Positions 1 through 10,874 of a stretch of 64,000 nt of DNA are shown piece after piece. Numbering within the stretch: the stretch's first letter is position 1; every line of letters begins with the position of its first letter. This DNA comes from Selenia dentaria. Taxonomy: Eukaryota > Arthropoda > Insecta > Lepidoptera > Geometridae. Location of the stretch: the NCBI GenBank assembly GCA_917880725.1, contig OU862887.1, positions 9,674,501 through 9,738,500 on the forward strand, read 5' to 3'. The notes beneath the pieces were generated by a model, which saw only the letters and a list, made by a program, of their open reading frames with translations, was not told the origin of the DNA and did no database searches. Both the position numbers and the translations under genes were made by a program.

Positions 1-2042
1 ATGTAAGTGCCTATACATTTATTATCATGTTTAAATTATTTTAAAATTTTTAGTTCATTTTATTAACAAGTAATAAAAGCATGTTTTTTTAAATGTCTTT
101 TAATTTTATTTACTTACCTATAAATTTTTTTTGAAGATATAAGTTTTCAGTACGTCCCATCTCATTAAAACTTTTGACATCTAGTGTAAAGTAGCTGAAC
201 TATGTAGTAACATCAACATCAACCTAAGCAAGTAGTTCTGCTATTGGCCGATAGATGGAATATTGGGCGGAGCTTAACATACCCTCAGTGCCCCCTCATC
301 CCGCAAATTATCACGCGTTGTTTCATATGAAAATTTAATTACCACACCTCCTCTTTGTATCAGCTCCGTGATCCTTTCTGCACGAATGAATCAATGTATG
401 ATCGAGTGTGAATGCGTGAGCCCAAGACTTCTCTGGGTGAGGCTAAAAGTGGGACTTACTCGACTTTTTGTGGTCGGTGTCTCTGCACCGACGGACATGG
501 GTTCGAGGGGGTCCCCAAAAGCCCAAAAAGAAAGAGAGGAGTTTTGGGACAGTATGCACGATATTTTAAAAATATGTAAAGATAATAAAAGGATCGTATT
601 GTTAGGAGATTATAATGGATGGGTAGGAATAAAGCGAGATGGATATGAAAGGGTTCTTGGTGCTTTTGGGGATGAACGAGTGAATGAGAATGGAATAAGT
701 TTGCTAGATTTGTGTCTGGAATGGAATCTCTGGGTGACAAACACAATGTTTGACCACAAAAAGATCCATTTGTATACAAGGGAAGAAGGTGATTCAAGAA
801 GTATGATTGACTTTGTGATTGTGGATGAAAGGCTGAGGACGAAAATATTAGACACTCGGGCGTACCGCGGAGTCGGCATCGATTCAGACCACTACTTGGT
901 GGTAACACGTGTTAATGGCCTTTTTAATCGATGGCGACACCGAGTGCGTGCACCAACAAGTGTGAATTGTTTGGAACGAGTGAAAGTTGAAAATTTGCAA
1001 GAGAAGGATGTTGCAAATCAGTATGTTATTAAGCTGCAAGAAAGGCTTGATGGTTTAGAAGAGATCAGTGAAATTGAAGATTTGTGGATGAAATTTAAGG
1101 AAGGAGTGGTAGACGTTGCCATCAATGTGTGTGGAATTTCTAAAAGGCGAAAAGGAAAAATGCAAAGGAACGTGTGGATGGATCAAGAAGTGCAAAAGGC
1201 TGTGGATGAAAAGATAAAAGCATGGCTGGATTGGTTAGCAACAAAAGCTAACCAAAAGGTACAAATGGCAACGCATGATGATGTACGTGAAGCAAGAAAG
1301 GATTATAAGAGATTGAAAAAGATAGTTAAAGAAGTTGTGTGCAGAAAGAAAGATGAACGAAAGGATATGTTTGACAAAAGGCTTTCTGATGATTTCCAGT
1401 CAAATGTAAAATTTTTCTGGAAATCCATAAGAACAGCTCGAGGCAAAAACACAAACTCAGAGCTTAATCAAATCAGGGGTCATGATGGAAGCATGATAAA
1501 AGGAGAAGAATGTGTGTTGAAAAGATGGAAAGAATATTTTGAAAGTTTATTTGAAAGAGAGGGAACACTGGACCAGGTTCCGGAAACCTATATGAATGAT
1601 GATGATAATGAAATAGGTATGGATGAAATTTTGAAAGCGTTAAAGGGTATGAAATTAGGAAAGGCTGCAGGATATGATAGAATGTCAGTTGAGATGCTGA
1701 GAGCTGGGCGAGGCATAGTAGCTAGTCTGTTCCACCGCCTTTTTAATATGTGTTGGAGGAGCGGCCGTGTACCAGGTGACTGGTGCAAGGCTGTGATTGT
1801 GCCGCTTTATAAAAGAAAAAGGTCGAAGAAAAAGGTAAAAGAGTTGCAGGAGATGGTAAATGTTATGCAAGAGGCTTTAGAAAGAAAGGGAATGATAATA
1901 AATGTAAGTAAGACGTAAGTGATGGTGTTTGAACGAGATGATAGAGTGACCGATTGCCATATTGTGATTGGGGGTGAAAAAGTGGAACAAGTGAAAGAGT
2001 TTGTTTACTTGGGATCCATGTTTACAAAAGATGGTGAGTGTG

Positions 2043-2070
2043 TCCCTTCTATATCACTATATAGAAGGGA
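2043..2070. repeat. 12-bp perfect palindrome inside the RTE relic
   Basis: TCCCTTCTATAT and its exact reverse complement flank a 4-base loop (CACT). The palindrome replaces the codons usually found here in RTE elements (after the KDGEC block, before RVNAGN) and shifts the frame. It looks like filler from a break repair or template switch rather than a transposon footprint, which is inference. Confidence 0.7.
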
Positions 2071-2646
2071 GAGTGAACGCTGGAAACATGGTAAACGGAG
2101 CATTGCACGCTTTTATGAACAGTCAGAAGGTGTCTAAAAAGGCTTGTCTGGCTGTTCATGGGGGAGTGTTGGTTCCGACACTGATGTATGGTAGTGAAAG
2201 TTGGGTGTGGCAGAAAAAGCATGAAAGTAGAATAAATGCTGTGGAGATGAGAGCATTGAGGAGCGTGATTGGAGTGAAACGGAGTGACAGGATAAGGAAT
2301 AGTGTGATAAGGGAATGATGTAGTGTGAATGAGGGTGCAGTGACAAAAATCGAGAAAGGTATGTTAAGATGGTTTGGACATGTGGAGAGAATGAATGAAA
2401 TGAGAATGACTAAACAGGTATACATGGGACAAGTAAACGGAAGTGTTGGAAGGGGAAGACCTAGGCGAACGTTCCAAAATCAGATTGAAGACGTTCTGAA
2501 AAAAAGGCCAGGTCAAAAGTACCCTAAACCGACGCTTATGAATGAAAGGATTGATGAGTATAGATGAAGCGAAAGAGATATGTCAGGATCATAGTAAGTG
2601 GAAATCCGTGGTCTCTGCCTACCCCTACGGGAAAGAGGCGTGATTT

Positions 2647-2690
2647 TATGTATGTATGTATGTATGTATGTATATATATATATATATATT
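2647..2690 (+). repeat. (TATG)n/(TA)n tail of the RTE LINE
   Basis: A short TATG microsatellite running into TA repeats begins 3 bases after the element stop codon. RTE-clade LINEs end in simple repeats rather than poly(A), so this marks the 3' end of the copy. Confidence 0.8.
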
Positions 2691-2900
2691 TAAACGTCAG
2701 CAAAAACTATGAGTGTATAGAAACCGTGCTTTTGAGTCAAAATTAAACTAACGTAATTATATTAAAATAGACTTAGGAACGTATTTCCTCATGAGATCAG
2801 GGTATATAGGGTATAATAATTTTAAATTAATTTCTTGTGCCATAATATATAATATATTATTCTAATCTGTATGTTTTAAGGTTTATTTTTACTTTCACAG

Positions 2901-3073
2901 ACCACCAGTTGTCGCTGGAGCTGGAATCAGGGTTACAGTACGTGTGCAGACGCCCATTCAACTTCACGTTGCTGCGCGCCATTCCTGTCAATGCAAGCTT
3001 AGCCATTAAATTTAGCACCCTCTGTATCACGTACATTATTATAACTTCTCAAATAATGCATTTTGTAATGTAA
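2901..3073 (+). CDS. Candidate terminal exon of an insect gustatory receptor
   Basis: After the acceptor TTTCACAG the frame starting at 2903 stays open to TAA at 3071-3073. It encodes about 56 residues with one hydrophobic segment. The end of the peptide reads LAIKFSTLCITYIIITSQIM, which fits the C-terminal seventh helix and TYhhhhhQF signature of insect gustatory receptors, here with SQ at the QF position. Before it, LSLELESGLQYVCRRPFNFT fits the third intracellular loop and conserved last-exon start in that family. The protein would be a seven-pass ligand-gated channel in sensory neuron membranes. The other two frames close early. The first two bases would complete a codon from the previous exon, unless the acceptor after 2908 is used. 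It could also be a pseudogene exon. Upstream exons are not in the window. Confidence 0.45.
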
Positions 3074-3192
3074 TTAGCACTTTTGTTGATCTAAGTTTGA
3101 ATACTTGTTATTGATTTAAATAGTAATAATATATCTACTAGCAGACAATTATACGATCAAATATTAGTAAATACGAGTAATATAGAAATGAT

Positions 3193-3484
3193 CTACGAAG
3201 AAATAATATCAGGAAGACTGCCTTAAAAAAATTACCCTATAAAAGTCGTGCTAAATCAATAAAATCGTTCACGCCACTATGACTCAGCTATCATAGTAGA
3301 CGTTGCAGCACGCGCGTGAACCGATCCCAGCTTTCCTTCTGAAATTTAAACCAATCACCGAACATGTCTATTTGTAATCTCGGAAATAATTCGTATTTGG
3401 AATCATACGTCGTTTTGGTTTGAAGGACCACTTTTTGTGTTGAATTTGTTCTGAGTTATGCTTCCTGACATTATTTCTTCGTAG
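3193..3484 (-). mobile_element. 292-bp MITE with CTACGAAG terminal inverted repeats
   Basis: The ends are CTACGAAGAAATAAT and its reverse complement. A second copy, inverted and 286 bp long, lies at 58064-58349 and aligns over its whole length, so the boundaries come from two independent copies. No coding capacity. The superfamily is uncertain: the other copy suggests an 8-bp target duplication, which would fit hAT or P, but the terminal bases are not a typical hAT end. Confidence 0.8.
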
Positions 3485-3589
3485 GTTTATGATAGCTAAT
3501 GTAATGTGTAATCGCGATCTCTAACAATCGGGAGCCGATTTATGCAATGTACATACACTAGGATTTACCTAATATATATTAGATAAGAA

Positions 3590-3848
3590 ATTGCTTTCTT
3601 CTTCTTCTCTCTTTTTGAAAAGCGAAATTTTGTTCCCACTGTTGGGACTTGACCTTTCTTCTCAGAGAGAGGAGTCGGGCCATAATCCACCACGCGGGCC
3701 CAGTGCGGCTTGGTGTATAGGTTAGTGGCCAACCCATGTCGAAGTTTTCAGGCCGCCCGAAGGCCTTCGACATAGCCTAACGACTGTTGTCCTAAGGCAA
3801 ACCACCGGGACCGATGGCTTAACGTGCCTCCGAAGCACGGCATTGTAT
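3590..3848 (-). mobile_element. SINE body/tail relic of the 5S-derived family
   Basis: In minus orientation this matches the non-5S part of the SINE at 47284-47638: the GGCACGTTAAGCC block, GGTTGGCCAC, the CTCAGAGAGAG region and GTCCCAACAGTGGGAAC. It ends in a TTC-rich tail at 3590-3612. The 5S-like head is missing, so the copy is 5'-truncated at about 3848. Confidence 0.65.
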
Positions 3849-4283
3849 ATGTTTTGTATTCGCTATTATTTTACTCCATCATGTAAAATCAAGATATGAA
3901 TAAATCGCCATTTGAATATATATAGTAGACTGTACTTATAAGCTCAGGGCTACGTATTTTAGAACACAATGGTTTTCATTTAAGCCCATTTGTTCGAAAT
4001 CTCTTAATTTATTTATGCCCGCTGTTTGCCTCCGCGAGTGCCTGCGTACGCATATAGCTGTATAAGTATTTGATGTAACGTATGTCATGCAAAATGAAAC
4101 AATGGTGTCATGTCTCATTCCCTTCGGCGAATGAATGGGAAATGTGTGTGGAATGTTTCGAATACAGTATTCCTGTACGTGTACACCATATATGTCTATA
4201 TGTATACGATTGTGTATCAACGTTATTTTGACATTGCCTATCTCGTGATCTATCGTCCGTTTTTTTTCTAATTACGAAACTCT

Positions 4284-4463
4284 GCCGTGTGATTCTCTAA
4301 TGATTTGTCGATGCGTTCGTCGATGAGCTCACCGGTTTCAAATACTTTATAAATCGCCCTTGTACATAAAACTGTTTTTCCACGTTTCTTGTCATCAAAT
4401 GATTTGTTTCATCGGATATTGTCAAAGAAGCAACGATGTTTGCTCTTAGAGAGTCGCATGGCT
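4284..4463 (+). mobile_element. MITE family A, copy 1 (about 180 bp)
   Basis: Starts GCCGTGTGATTCTCTAATGA and ends with the inverted counterpart (TTAGAGAGTCGCATGGC). Inside is the family core: a palindromic CGTCGATGAGCTC block, TCAAATACTTTAT, GTTTTTCCACG, and a right arm with GCAACGATGTTTGCTCTTAG. Nine other full or partial copies are in this window. Confidence 0.85.
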
Positions 4464-4609
4464 GTTTTAATGACAAAAAGTTAAGTAAGAAAAGCCCTAA
4501 ACATTAAACATTCGTTTCGCTAACAATTTACACTGGATTAATACTGAGCATAACCGGAGCTTTCATAAGTAAACAATTGGTTTTCTTGGACTAACCTCTA
4601 ACCAAACAC

Positions 4610-4949
4610 TTATCGAGCTATAGAGAGAGCTATGCTCGGGGTTTCTTTGAAGGATAAGATTCTTAATGAAGTTATCCGACAGAGAACCTGCTGGAAGGAA
4701 GCTGAAGTGGCAATGGGCTGGCCACATTTCACGAAGAACCGATAACCGCTGGAGTAGACGAGTTCTTGAGTGGAGACCAAGTTTAGACAAACTAGTAGGA
4801 TGCCCTGCGGCCAGGTGGAGAGACGACCTGCGGAAGGCGGCTGGCAATAACTGGATGCAGAGAGCTGAAGACCGAGCTCTGTGGCGTACTTTAAGAGAGG
4901 CCTATGTCCAGCAGTGGACGAATGTGGGCTGATGATGATGATGATGATG
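4610..4949 (+). mobile_element. RTE-type LINE 3' fragment with (GAT)n tail
   Basis: The fragment translates to ERAMLGVSLKDKILNEVI, then after a gap KWQWAGHISRRTDNRWSRRV and the C-terminal block EAYVQQWTNVG, followed by a stop and (GAT)n at 4930-4949. These are the last about 110 residues of the HmRTE-like LINE seen repeatedly in the window. This copy is a distinct subfamily (DNRWSRR, CPAARW) from those at 20.8, 41 and 44 kb. A deletion near 4685 removes the TKVTDIAQKISQ segment and shifts frame. Confidence 0.8.
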
Positions 4950-6204
4950 GAAACACTCAATGTTGCATAACAACGCTATCTATTGTCAAGTAGCGTTAGC
5001 TTATTGTAGCAGTTTTTAAACCCTGAAAAAACACGGATAAAACGAAATTCTCAAACACCGAACCGCCCGAACCCCCTGCATACTTAATTTGAAAATCGTT
5101 ATAGAGCCGTTTCCGTGATTCAGATTATATTACATACATATAAACAAGAATTACTCGTTTAAATGTATTAGATGTTAAAGTAGCAGAGTTTACAACATTG
5201 AAACCAATCGATGCTCGCTATCGACTGCCGTTAAAAAATGTATGAAAAACAAAACAGTGCCACCTTGCGGTCAATTGTAGAACTAAAATTGACAGCGAAT
5301 ACGCCAATCACAAGCTTAATAGGTAGGCGAGATCCAGTATCGACTATGGATGACATTTATGTTGCCAACTCATGGTAGAGGTACTGGAGATTAAGTTTAT
5401 ATCTACGATAAGTACAATCACATAGCTGGTAAACGTATCGTCATGGAACTTTGAACATAGTGAGAGAAAAGAGCCATGGCACAGACTGCAAGGGCACCAT
5501 CTGAAGGAAGCAAACGATGAAGAGGGTACTTTGCAGCCTGACCCGATAATGCAACGATAGCTGCATCATCTCCACTACCGCCCACGCCGACTTCCCGTGC
5601 ACGGCTGGCTGCTGCTCTTAGCACGGTATAAATAATAGTACTACGTGCATCAGCGTCATACTCGTAAAAAATCTAAATAAGTTTTTTTATTTACGACATT
5701 TGCCGCTCACATTAAATTGAAACTTATTGTGAGATATGAGCGTTCATATTTCGTTAGGCACCGCTGACTCTTAACCGTGCCAGCCGAGAGCTGCACTCAA
5801 GCTCCTGAAGAAGAACGACGCGATTGACAATGCGTATTTATTATTGCAAATTTAGTAATAAACTTGACTTATAAAAACACCATATAAGTAAGACTAAACT
5901 ACTAAATTTAACCGGGCTATTGGTTTTTAAATAGATAAATATCACTTACGAAACATAACATACGCGTTTCAAGATTGGACATAGGCAAACGGATGATCTG
6001 TCAGTAGACACTGTCGAGTGATGGAGCGGAACAATCTGCTGAAAGCATCCATCTATATAGGTATAGCAATATTGCTACCAGACCAAGATAAAATGACTTT
6101 TTACACGACTATCACGAAGGAGGGTAATATTTTTAGACATTATGTTTGTTATTTAACACTACTTTGTGTACCGTGATATTCACATGATATTATTACTGGT
6201 TGCA
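4950..6204. other. Mostly unassigned single-copy-looking DNA
   Basis: Apart from the open stretch at 5418-5640, this interval shows no repeat family shared with the rest of the window and no RNA gene. A CG-rich patch lies at 5580-5630, and short AT-rich runs make up the remainder. Confidence 0.4.
5418..5640 (-). CDS. Unassigned Ala-rich open stretch, possible exon
   Basis: On the minus strand an open frame of at least 68 codons ends with TGA at 5418-5420. It encodes an Ala/Ser/Gly-rich peptide containing GDDAAIVALSGQAAKYPLHR and LPSDGALAVCAMALFSHYVQ. It is clearly GC-richer than its surroundings and has a protein-like amino acid mix, unlike most chance frames here. I do not recognise a domain. 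No convincing splice site fixes its upstream edge: the frame runs back through TACCGTGCTAAGAGCAGC. It could be a terminal exon, a retrogene scrap or a transposon relic. No sister copy is seen in the window. Confidence 0.25.
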
Positions 6205-6385
6205 GCCCGCGGGTTCACCCGCGTACTAATGAGTGATGATGAAGAAAAGTAACCTCTGTGTCAATCCAACGTCTCATTCAAAAATTATCAAATTTAATTA
6301 AAATGGGTCAGATGTTTGAACGTAAGAAGTAACAAATTTACAAACACACACACTCATACATTTTCGCTAATCTAAGTGTGAAAAT
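6205..6385 (-). mobile_element. Helitron-like 3' end fragment
   Basis: GCAGCCCGCGGGTTCACCCG followed by a GATGATGAAGAAAAG block resembles the reverse-complemented 3' ends at 60097 and 28912. In lepidopteran Helitrons the reverse complement of this kind of sequence ends in CTAG. Here the expected CTAG is mutated (CTGG at about 6200). Confidence 0.4.
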
Positions 6386-6917
6386 TTTTAAATTAGAGAC
6401 TACCGGGTCAGCGTCGTATGATAATTAAATTTACGAAAAGTGTTTGCAATAACTCCGAGAAAATCCGCCATTTAAAAAAATGCGCGTGGTCGCAATAATT
6501 TAGTGGTAGCAAATTATCTATTGAAGTTATTTTGTATCTGTAAGCGGCATATAAAGTAACACTTAGTATTGATACTAATTGCATTAGGGCTAGTATTGTG
6601 CATATCTGAAATATTATTAATGCAAGTATGAAAAACGCAATAAATATTAAATAGTAAGACATATTATTCAAATATACTATTTTTGCAAAAAAAAAAAAAA
6701 AAACAATGAACAACTGGTGTATATTAATCATTTATAAATGTAATAATATATTAATATAATTTATAAATTATTATTATACAACCAATGGTTAATAATTTGA
6801 ATATTAAAGCGACGTGGCCGGCGGCTACACGAAAGAAGCTAACCTATATACTACTCGTGAGTAATAATTAAATTCAATTTAATTTTTCAAAATAGACAAA
6901 ATATAACGTAACGTCAT
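6386..6917. other. AT-rich unassigned interval
   Basis: Very AT-rich, with a 16-base A run near 6690 and no supported gene. The longest frame, on the minus strand, is low-complexity hydrophobic sequence that reflects base composition. Confidence 0.5.
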
Positions 6918-6919
6918 CA

Positions 6920-6933
6920 TATCTATCTATATA

Positions 6934-7005
<72 letters not shown>
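6920..7005. repeat. (TCTA)n / (TA)n compound microsatellite
   Basis: About nine near-perfect ATCT units run directly into about seventeen AT units. A short TATATA interruption sits near the left edge. Confidence 0.95.
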
Positions 7006-7015
<10 letters not shown>

Positions 7016-7549
7016 GCCCTATTTCTTCTTGTCACCCTTTAACTTGAGAAAGGCTTTACCGATTTAATTCATCTTTTTTTAAAGGTTTTTCAATACTTCC
7101 AAACCTGGTGTAAATGCGTCATAATTCATCTTCAAATCTTCGAAGCATGACAACCAACTCAATACGGGCGGAAAACGCAGTGAAACAACTCTCCAAGTAC
7201 TTCTGCATTTACTCCGTATTCATCTATTCAATCTATAGAAAACACTGTAACAAAATTACAAAGTTTTCTTCACAACCCTTTTATATTCTATTCGTACTGC
7301 GCCAAGTCCGATTTTCCTTTAACTAAGTTGAAATTTGTAATTTTGTTAAACTAGTAACGAGTCCGCCGTGCAGCGTTAGGCTTTTGAATGGCAGACGAGA
7401 TTCTATTTTAATAGTTTGACTTTTGTGTCAGTTATTTTCAAGCATCGAGTTGATTTCTTCAATTGCTGTATATATTTCGACGTCATGGAATAAAAATAGA
7501 TAAAATACAATGTAAGGATTTTGTTAATTAGTTAAAAATTATAGTACAG
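7006..7549. other. Unassigned AT-rich interval
   Basis: No repeat in common with other parts of the window, no coding frame with protein-like composition and no RNA gene was recognised. Confidence 0.4.
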
Positions 7550-7812
7550 TCATCATTATCATAATTGTCATCTTGCAGCCGTAAAATGTCTACAACAGAG
7601 CATATCCCTGAAATTGTCTGCACCCAGCATCGATCTGCGACCTTTGTCAGTTAGTCCTCAATGTTAGTAGACGACCATTGACCTGTGCTTACCAGTCCGT
7701 GGTCTCTTCTCCAGAACTTTCCGGACGATCGGCCTTTAGTTTTGTGTGCTCTACAGAGCTACCCAGCAGCAGGGTACACCCTGCCCACTGCTACTTTAAC
7801 TGGATTAATATT
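7550..7812 (-). mobile_element. Highly decayed RTE LINE 3' end
   Basis: Minus-strand relic of the HmRTE-like 3' end: a (CAT)n-like start at 7551-7575, then diverged versions of CAGTCCGTGGTCTC, CCAGAACTTTCCGG, CTGCCCACTGCTACTTTAAC. It aligns with 54705-54930 and 40762-41010 at lower identity, so it is the oldest RTE copy in the window by eye. Many indels; no open frame remains. Confidence 0.65.
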
Positions 7813-10165
7813 ATAAAACAGTACAAAACCAGATATTTTACGATAAAGCAATCAAACAATGTTCAAAAGCATAATTATAGCTTTACAGCGGTGGGTTTAC
7901 TTGTAACTAAATAGCGATCTCTTCCAGTCTATATTACGTATAATAATTAATATCAAAGCCACATAACAAAAATCATTTCATACTATTTTATGTACACTGA
8001 TTTTTTTACTTAGATATACCACGAGCCATGATCACTCAATTTATTGGTCAGTGTGATGAAATGTGACTATAACAGACGAAGGTTACATCATGATATAATT
8101 TACAGCATGGTATCGGACTTTCTGTTGCCCACTTGTCTAGCTACAATCATTTAAATGGAAAACCTAAATGCAAAATCTGATGGTGTATTTCACAATTGTC
8201 CTTGAGAACTTGTCCTTGCCATTTTAAATCTAGTGTGAAACAACTTTCAACGCCATTAAATGCAATAGTTGTTAACACTAGCCTGTAAAGTATTTTGAAA
8301 ACTCTTTAATGAACGTTTGAATTATATGTTATTAGGAAGGGTACAATTACGAATCCCACCTGGTGGTAACCTCTGTCTAGAACACAATGCATTTAGCGCC
8401 TGTATCCCTGATACATTAAGTTCTTAAGTCTCGTGTACCTTTAATTTCCCTGGCACCCATACCATTCAAACTAGAACACAGTATTGCGAACAAAACTGCT
8501 TCGTGGTAGAAATAGGCAGATATGGAGGACGTACTTCTCCGGCCAAATTCATTCACAAAGAGTTTCTTTCCACTATTCCTTTGTGACAGTAAAGTCGTCT
8601 TATGTGTGCAGTCTCAATGCGCACAATTTAGTTAATAAATAAACTCACACTTTTTATCCTCTTACTTATCCTTTATTACCAAGAAAATATAACAGAGTCT
8701 TACTTCACACGCGTCGTATTGAATGTATAAACGTATATAAGGAAGAAACTCCCGTGCGCAGTGAAGGTCGCCCGTCGCCCGCAAAACGAAGGCAGCTGTA
8801 TTATCCAAAGGCACAAAACCAATCCAATATACAGGCTGATTATATAATATAATAAACAATAGTATTAAAGTTACGAAACTCCGTCTAATTTCACTACTCA
8901 AACATTAATAGCCGACATGGCATGTTACTTATGTTTACCAAAGCAACCCTTTCATCACGTCAACGCAAATGCCCCCGAGTGTCAACATTATGTATTCGTT
9001 GGTTCAAACAATCATTTTCTATGTTCGAAGGGCGACGCGAAACGCGAAAAGGGCTCTGAGAGCCCCTTCAAAGGGACACTGTCAAATAATAGAAGAGACA
9101 ACGAGCGAGATATGCAAACGATGTACGTATACTGAAATGAGGGAATAAGAACGTTTTCGGCAGATATTGTTACCTTTTTCATACAATAGGTGGAAAATTG
9201 TATATTGAGTTTTATTTTGAAACATTGTAATGAGACGGCGCGTGTTTCTTTGTTGACGAAATTGGTAAGTCGTGGGATTTAAGCCCTCGCGTGTCACGCG
9301 TACACCATGTGTACGTTTAAAAAAGTGCTAAGCCATGTCGCACATACACAAAGTGTATGCACATTTTAAGGCCTTGAGTTTGTAACTAATTTTATCAGAT
9401 CCAATACACTTCACCGGTATAAACTTGCTTTGAGTTTGTCAAACTATTCAAGGGTAGTTTTTTTTTTACTTTTATGCGTAGTTCGGAAATAAACCGAAAA
9501 AAAACTAGACACGGGACGTTAATGGCACCACATTTGTCCATAGATGCAGTGTCAACCATAGACTATGACTAAATGGCTAAAAACGTTATCTTATGACGAT
9601 ACTGAAGAACTTCTTTAAGTAATCACCTAAATAGTTTACTTGGGATGTAAAACACATACATACACACACATTCACTCACTCACACACACCTACACACACT
9701 TAAACACACACACAAACACTATCATCATCTTTATATGTAATATTAGGACCTAAGATTAATTCTAAATTCTTAAGATTAGTATTGTACCAACATGGCTAGC
9801 AGTAGTCCAACGCTGGGGAAAGAGCGCTGTATGCTGAAAAACGGGTGATGAACCTAGTTCAGCAGCAGATACTCTAGCACAAATTTGCTCATGTTTTCTA
9901 GCCCATTATAATGTATGAAATAACATTGTACAATTGTTTGATTAAAGGTTTTATTATTATTATTGTTATTATTATAGATTTTTTTTAAAGTTATAAACTT
10001 ATTTAAGTTCGTTACAAGAGTGGCATATTCTTGTACCATAAACCCCTGTTTAAAATAGGTAAATGAAAAAAAAAACCAGAACTTTAGGCTGGGGCTCTCT
10101 TTGCTATTGAACTGCGTTATTGCAACTGAATTATATAAAATCAATGTCGTTCTTGACAGTTTTTG
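7813..10165. other. Long unassigned interval with simple repeats
   Basis: No gene or recognised repeat is supported over most of these 2.3 kb. A short palindrome (GGGCTCTGAGAGCCC) sits at 9051-9065 within a GC-richer patch. CA-rich simple sequence occupies 9655-9720, and an ATT-rich run is at 9950-9976. The two opposing frames around 8660-9300 have no recognisable domain. Confidence 0.4.
9655..9720. repeat. Imperfect (CA)n tract
   Basis: ACACATACATACACACACA-type sequence with CTCA and TTAA interruptions. Confidence 0.85.
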
Positions 10166-10353
10166 TAGCCCGAGGATGTACTAAAAACAATTTGCGAAAA
10201 AATATCCGTATTGTAAATGTAAATGCATCACGCTTCTGTGTACAAACTATGAGTTATCTATCCACAGTTGCCCTAGATTTGTGACAGTTTGTACTGTTTA
10301 CGTGAACAACTCATTGTGTTACACTTACGCAGTAATTCGTGCTAGGCCCACTG
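10166..10353. mobile_element. MITE family C, copy 1
   Basis: About 188 bp, with terminal inverted repeats of the type CAGTGGGCCxAGCACGAATxA (left end diverged) and a palindromic core in which TACAAACTATGAGTTATCTA pairs with TAGATTTGTGACAGTTTGTA. Sister copies lie at 34948, 47951 and 52574. The CAGTGGGCC end resembles hAT termini, but no clean 8-bp duplication was found. Confidence 0.8.
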
Positions 10354-10395
10354 CTCGCTCTTTAGATTCAATCGCGGGTCACCAGCTTGTTATCT

Positions 10396-10600
10396 GCCGT
10401 GCGATTCTCTAATGATTCGTTGATGCGCTCGTCGATGAGCTCACCGATGTCAAATACTTTATGAGATATCGGCCTTGTGCATAAGGTTGTTTTTCCAACG
10501 TTCTTGTTAACTCGTCAATATTTATTTCACTCGTCAATATTTATTTCACTCGGATGTCGTCAAAGATGCAACGATGATTGCTCTTAGAGAATTGCACGGC
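10396..10600 (+). mobile_element. MITE family A, copy 2, with internal 19-bp tandem duplication
   Basis: Full-length copy from GCCGTGCGATTCTC to GAGAATTGCACGGC. It is longer than its sisters because the unit ACTCGTCAATATTTATTTC is present twice in tandem around 10510-10550. Confidence 0.85.
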
Positions 10601-10874
10601 TGTACACTATTGTGTTGCGATTTCGTTACTAATACAGTTGCATACATCAGTACTCGTTGATGTTTTTTTTTGCAAAGTCAACGTAGATTATTACGTGCGT
10701 ATTCGATTTTTTTCATAAGTGTTAAAAACTCAGTGTAAGTGAGATTTTGATGATTTTTGATAGCAAAATGATAAAAATATGTTTTTACTATAACCCACTG
10801 GATTTATAGTAGTTTGTAATATTATTTGAGTGGCAACATTCACAAGCACAGCGACAGCGGTGCGATTGTGAACA

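Larger units (their letters stand above)
352..2690 (+). mobile_element. RTE-clade LINE relic, 5'-truncated and internally deleted
   Basis: One long frame starting near 368 carries the back half of an apurinic-like endonuclease (GDYN about residue 81, SDH about residue 173) and the first part of a reverse transcriptase (LGKAAGYDRMSVEML). The frame then jumps at about 1820-1835 from the RT finger region straight to the sequence that normally follows the YADD box. Motifs A, B and C of the RT palm are therefore deleted and the copy cannot be active. Further breaks are a Lys-to-stop change at 1916-1918, a palindromic insertion with frameshift at 2043-2070, a Trp-to-stop change at 2316-2318 and a frameshift near 2510-2520. 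Typical RTE C-terminal blocks (LRWFGHVERM, VGRGRPRRTFQ, YPYGKEA) follow, with the normal stop at 2641-2643. The N-terminal endonuclease part is missing, as expected for 5' truncation. It is close to the RTE family of Lepidoptera from memory; subfamily not determined. Confidence 0.85.
3..2900 (+). other. Candidate intron before a receptor-like last exon
   Basis: The window opens with a good splice donor (GTAAGT at bases 3-8). A pyrimidine-rich acceptor ending TTTCACAG closes at 2900, directly before an exon-like stretch. The interval between holds an inserted RTE LINE and otherwise AT-rich sequence with no coding signal. The exon that would precede the donor lies outside the window, so pairing the two sites is inference. 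An alternative acceptor 8 bases further on (after CCAG, 2908) would give a phase-0 junction. Confidence 0.25.

Noticed and set aside
6408..6731. 107-codon hydrophobic minus-strand frame resembling a membrane protein
   Set aside because: Hydrophobicity comes from AT-rich codons, including a Phe run from a poly(A) stretch. No start context or homologous pattern was found.
9854..10144. 96-codon frame with an Asn run
   Set aside because: The Asn run is an ATT/TTA simple repeat read on the minus strand; no protein-like context.
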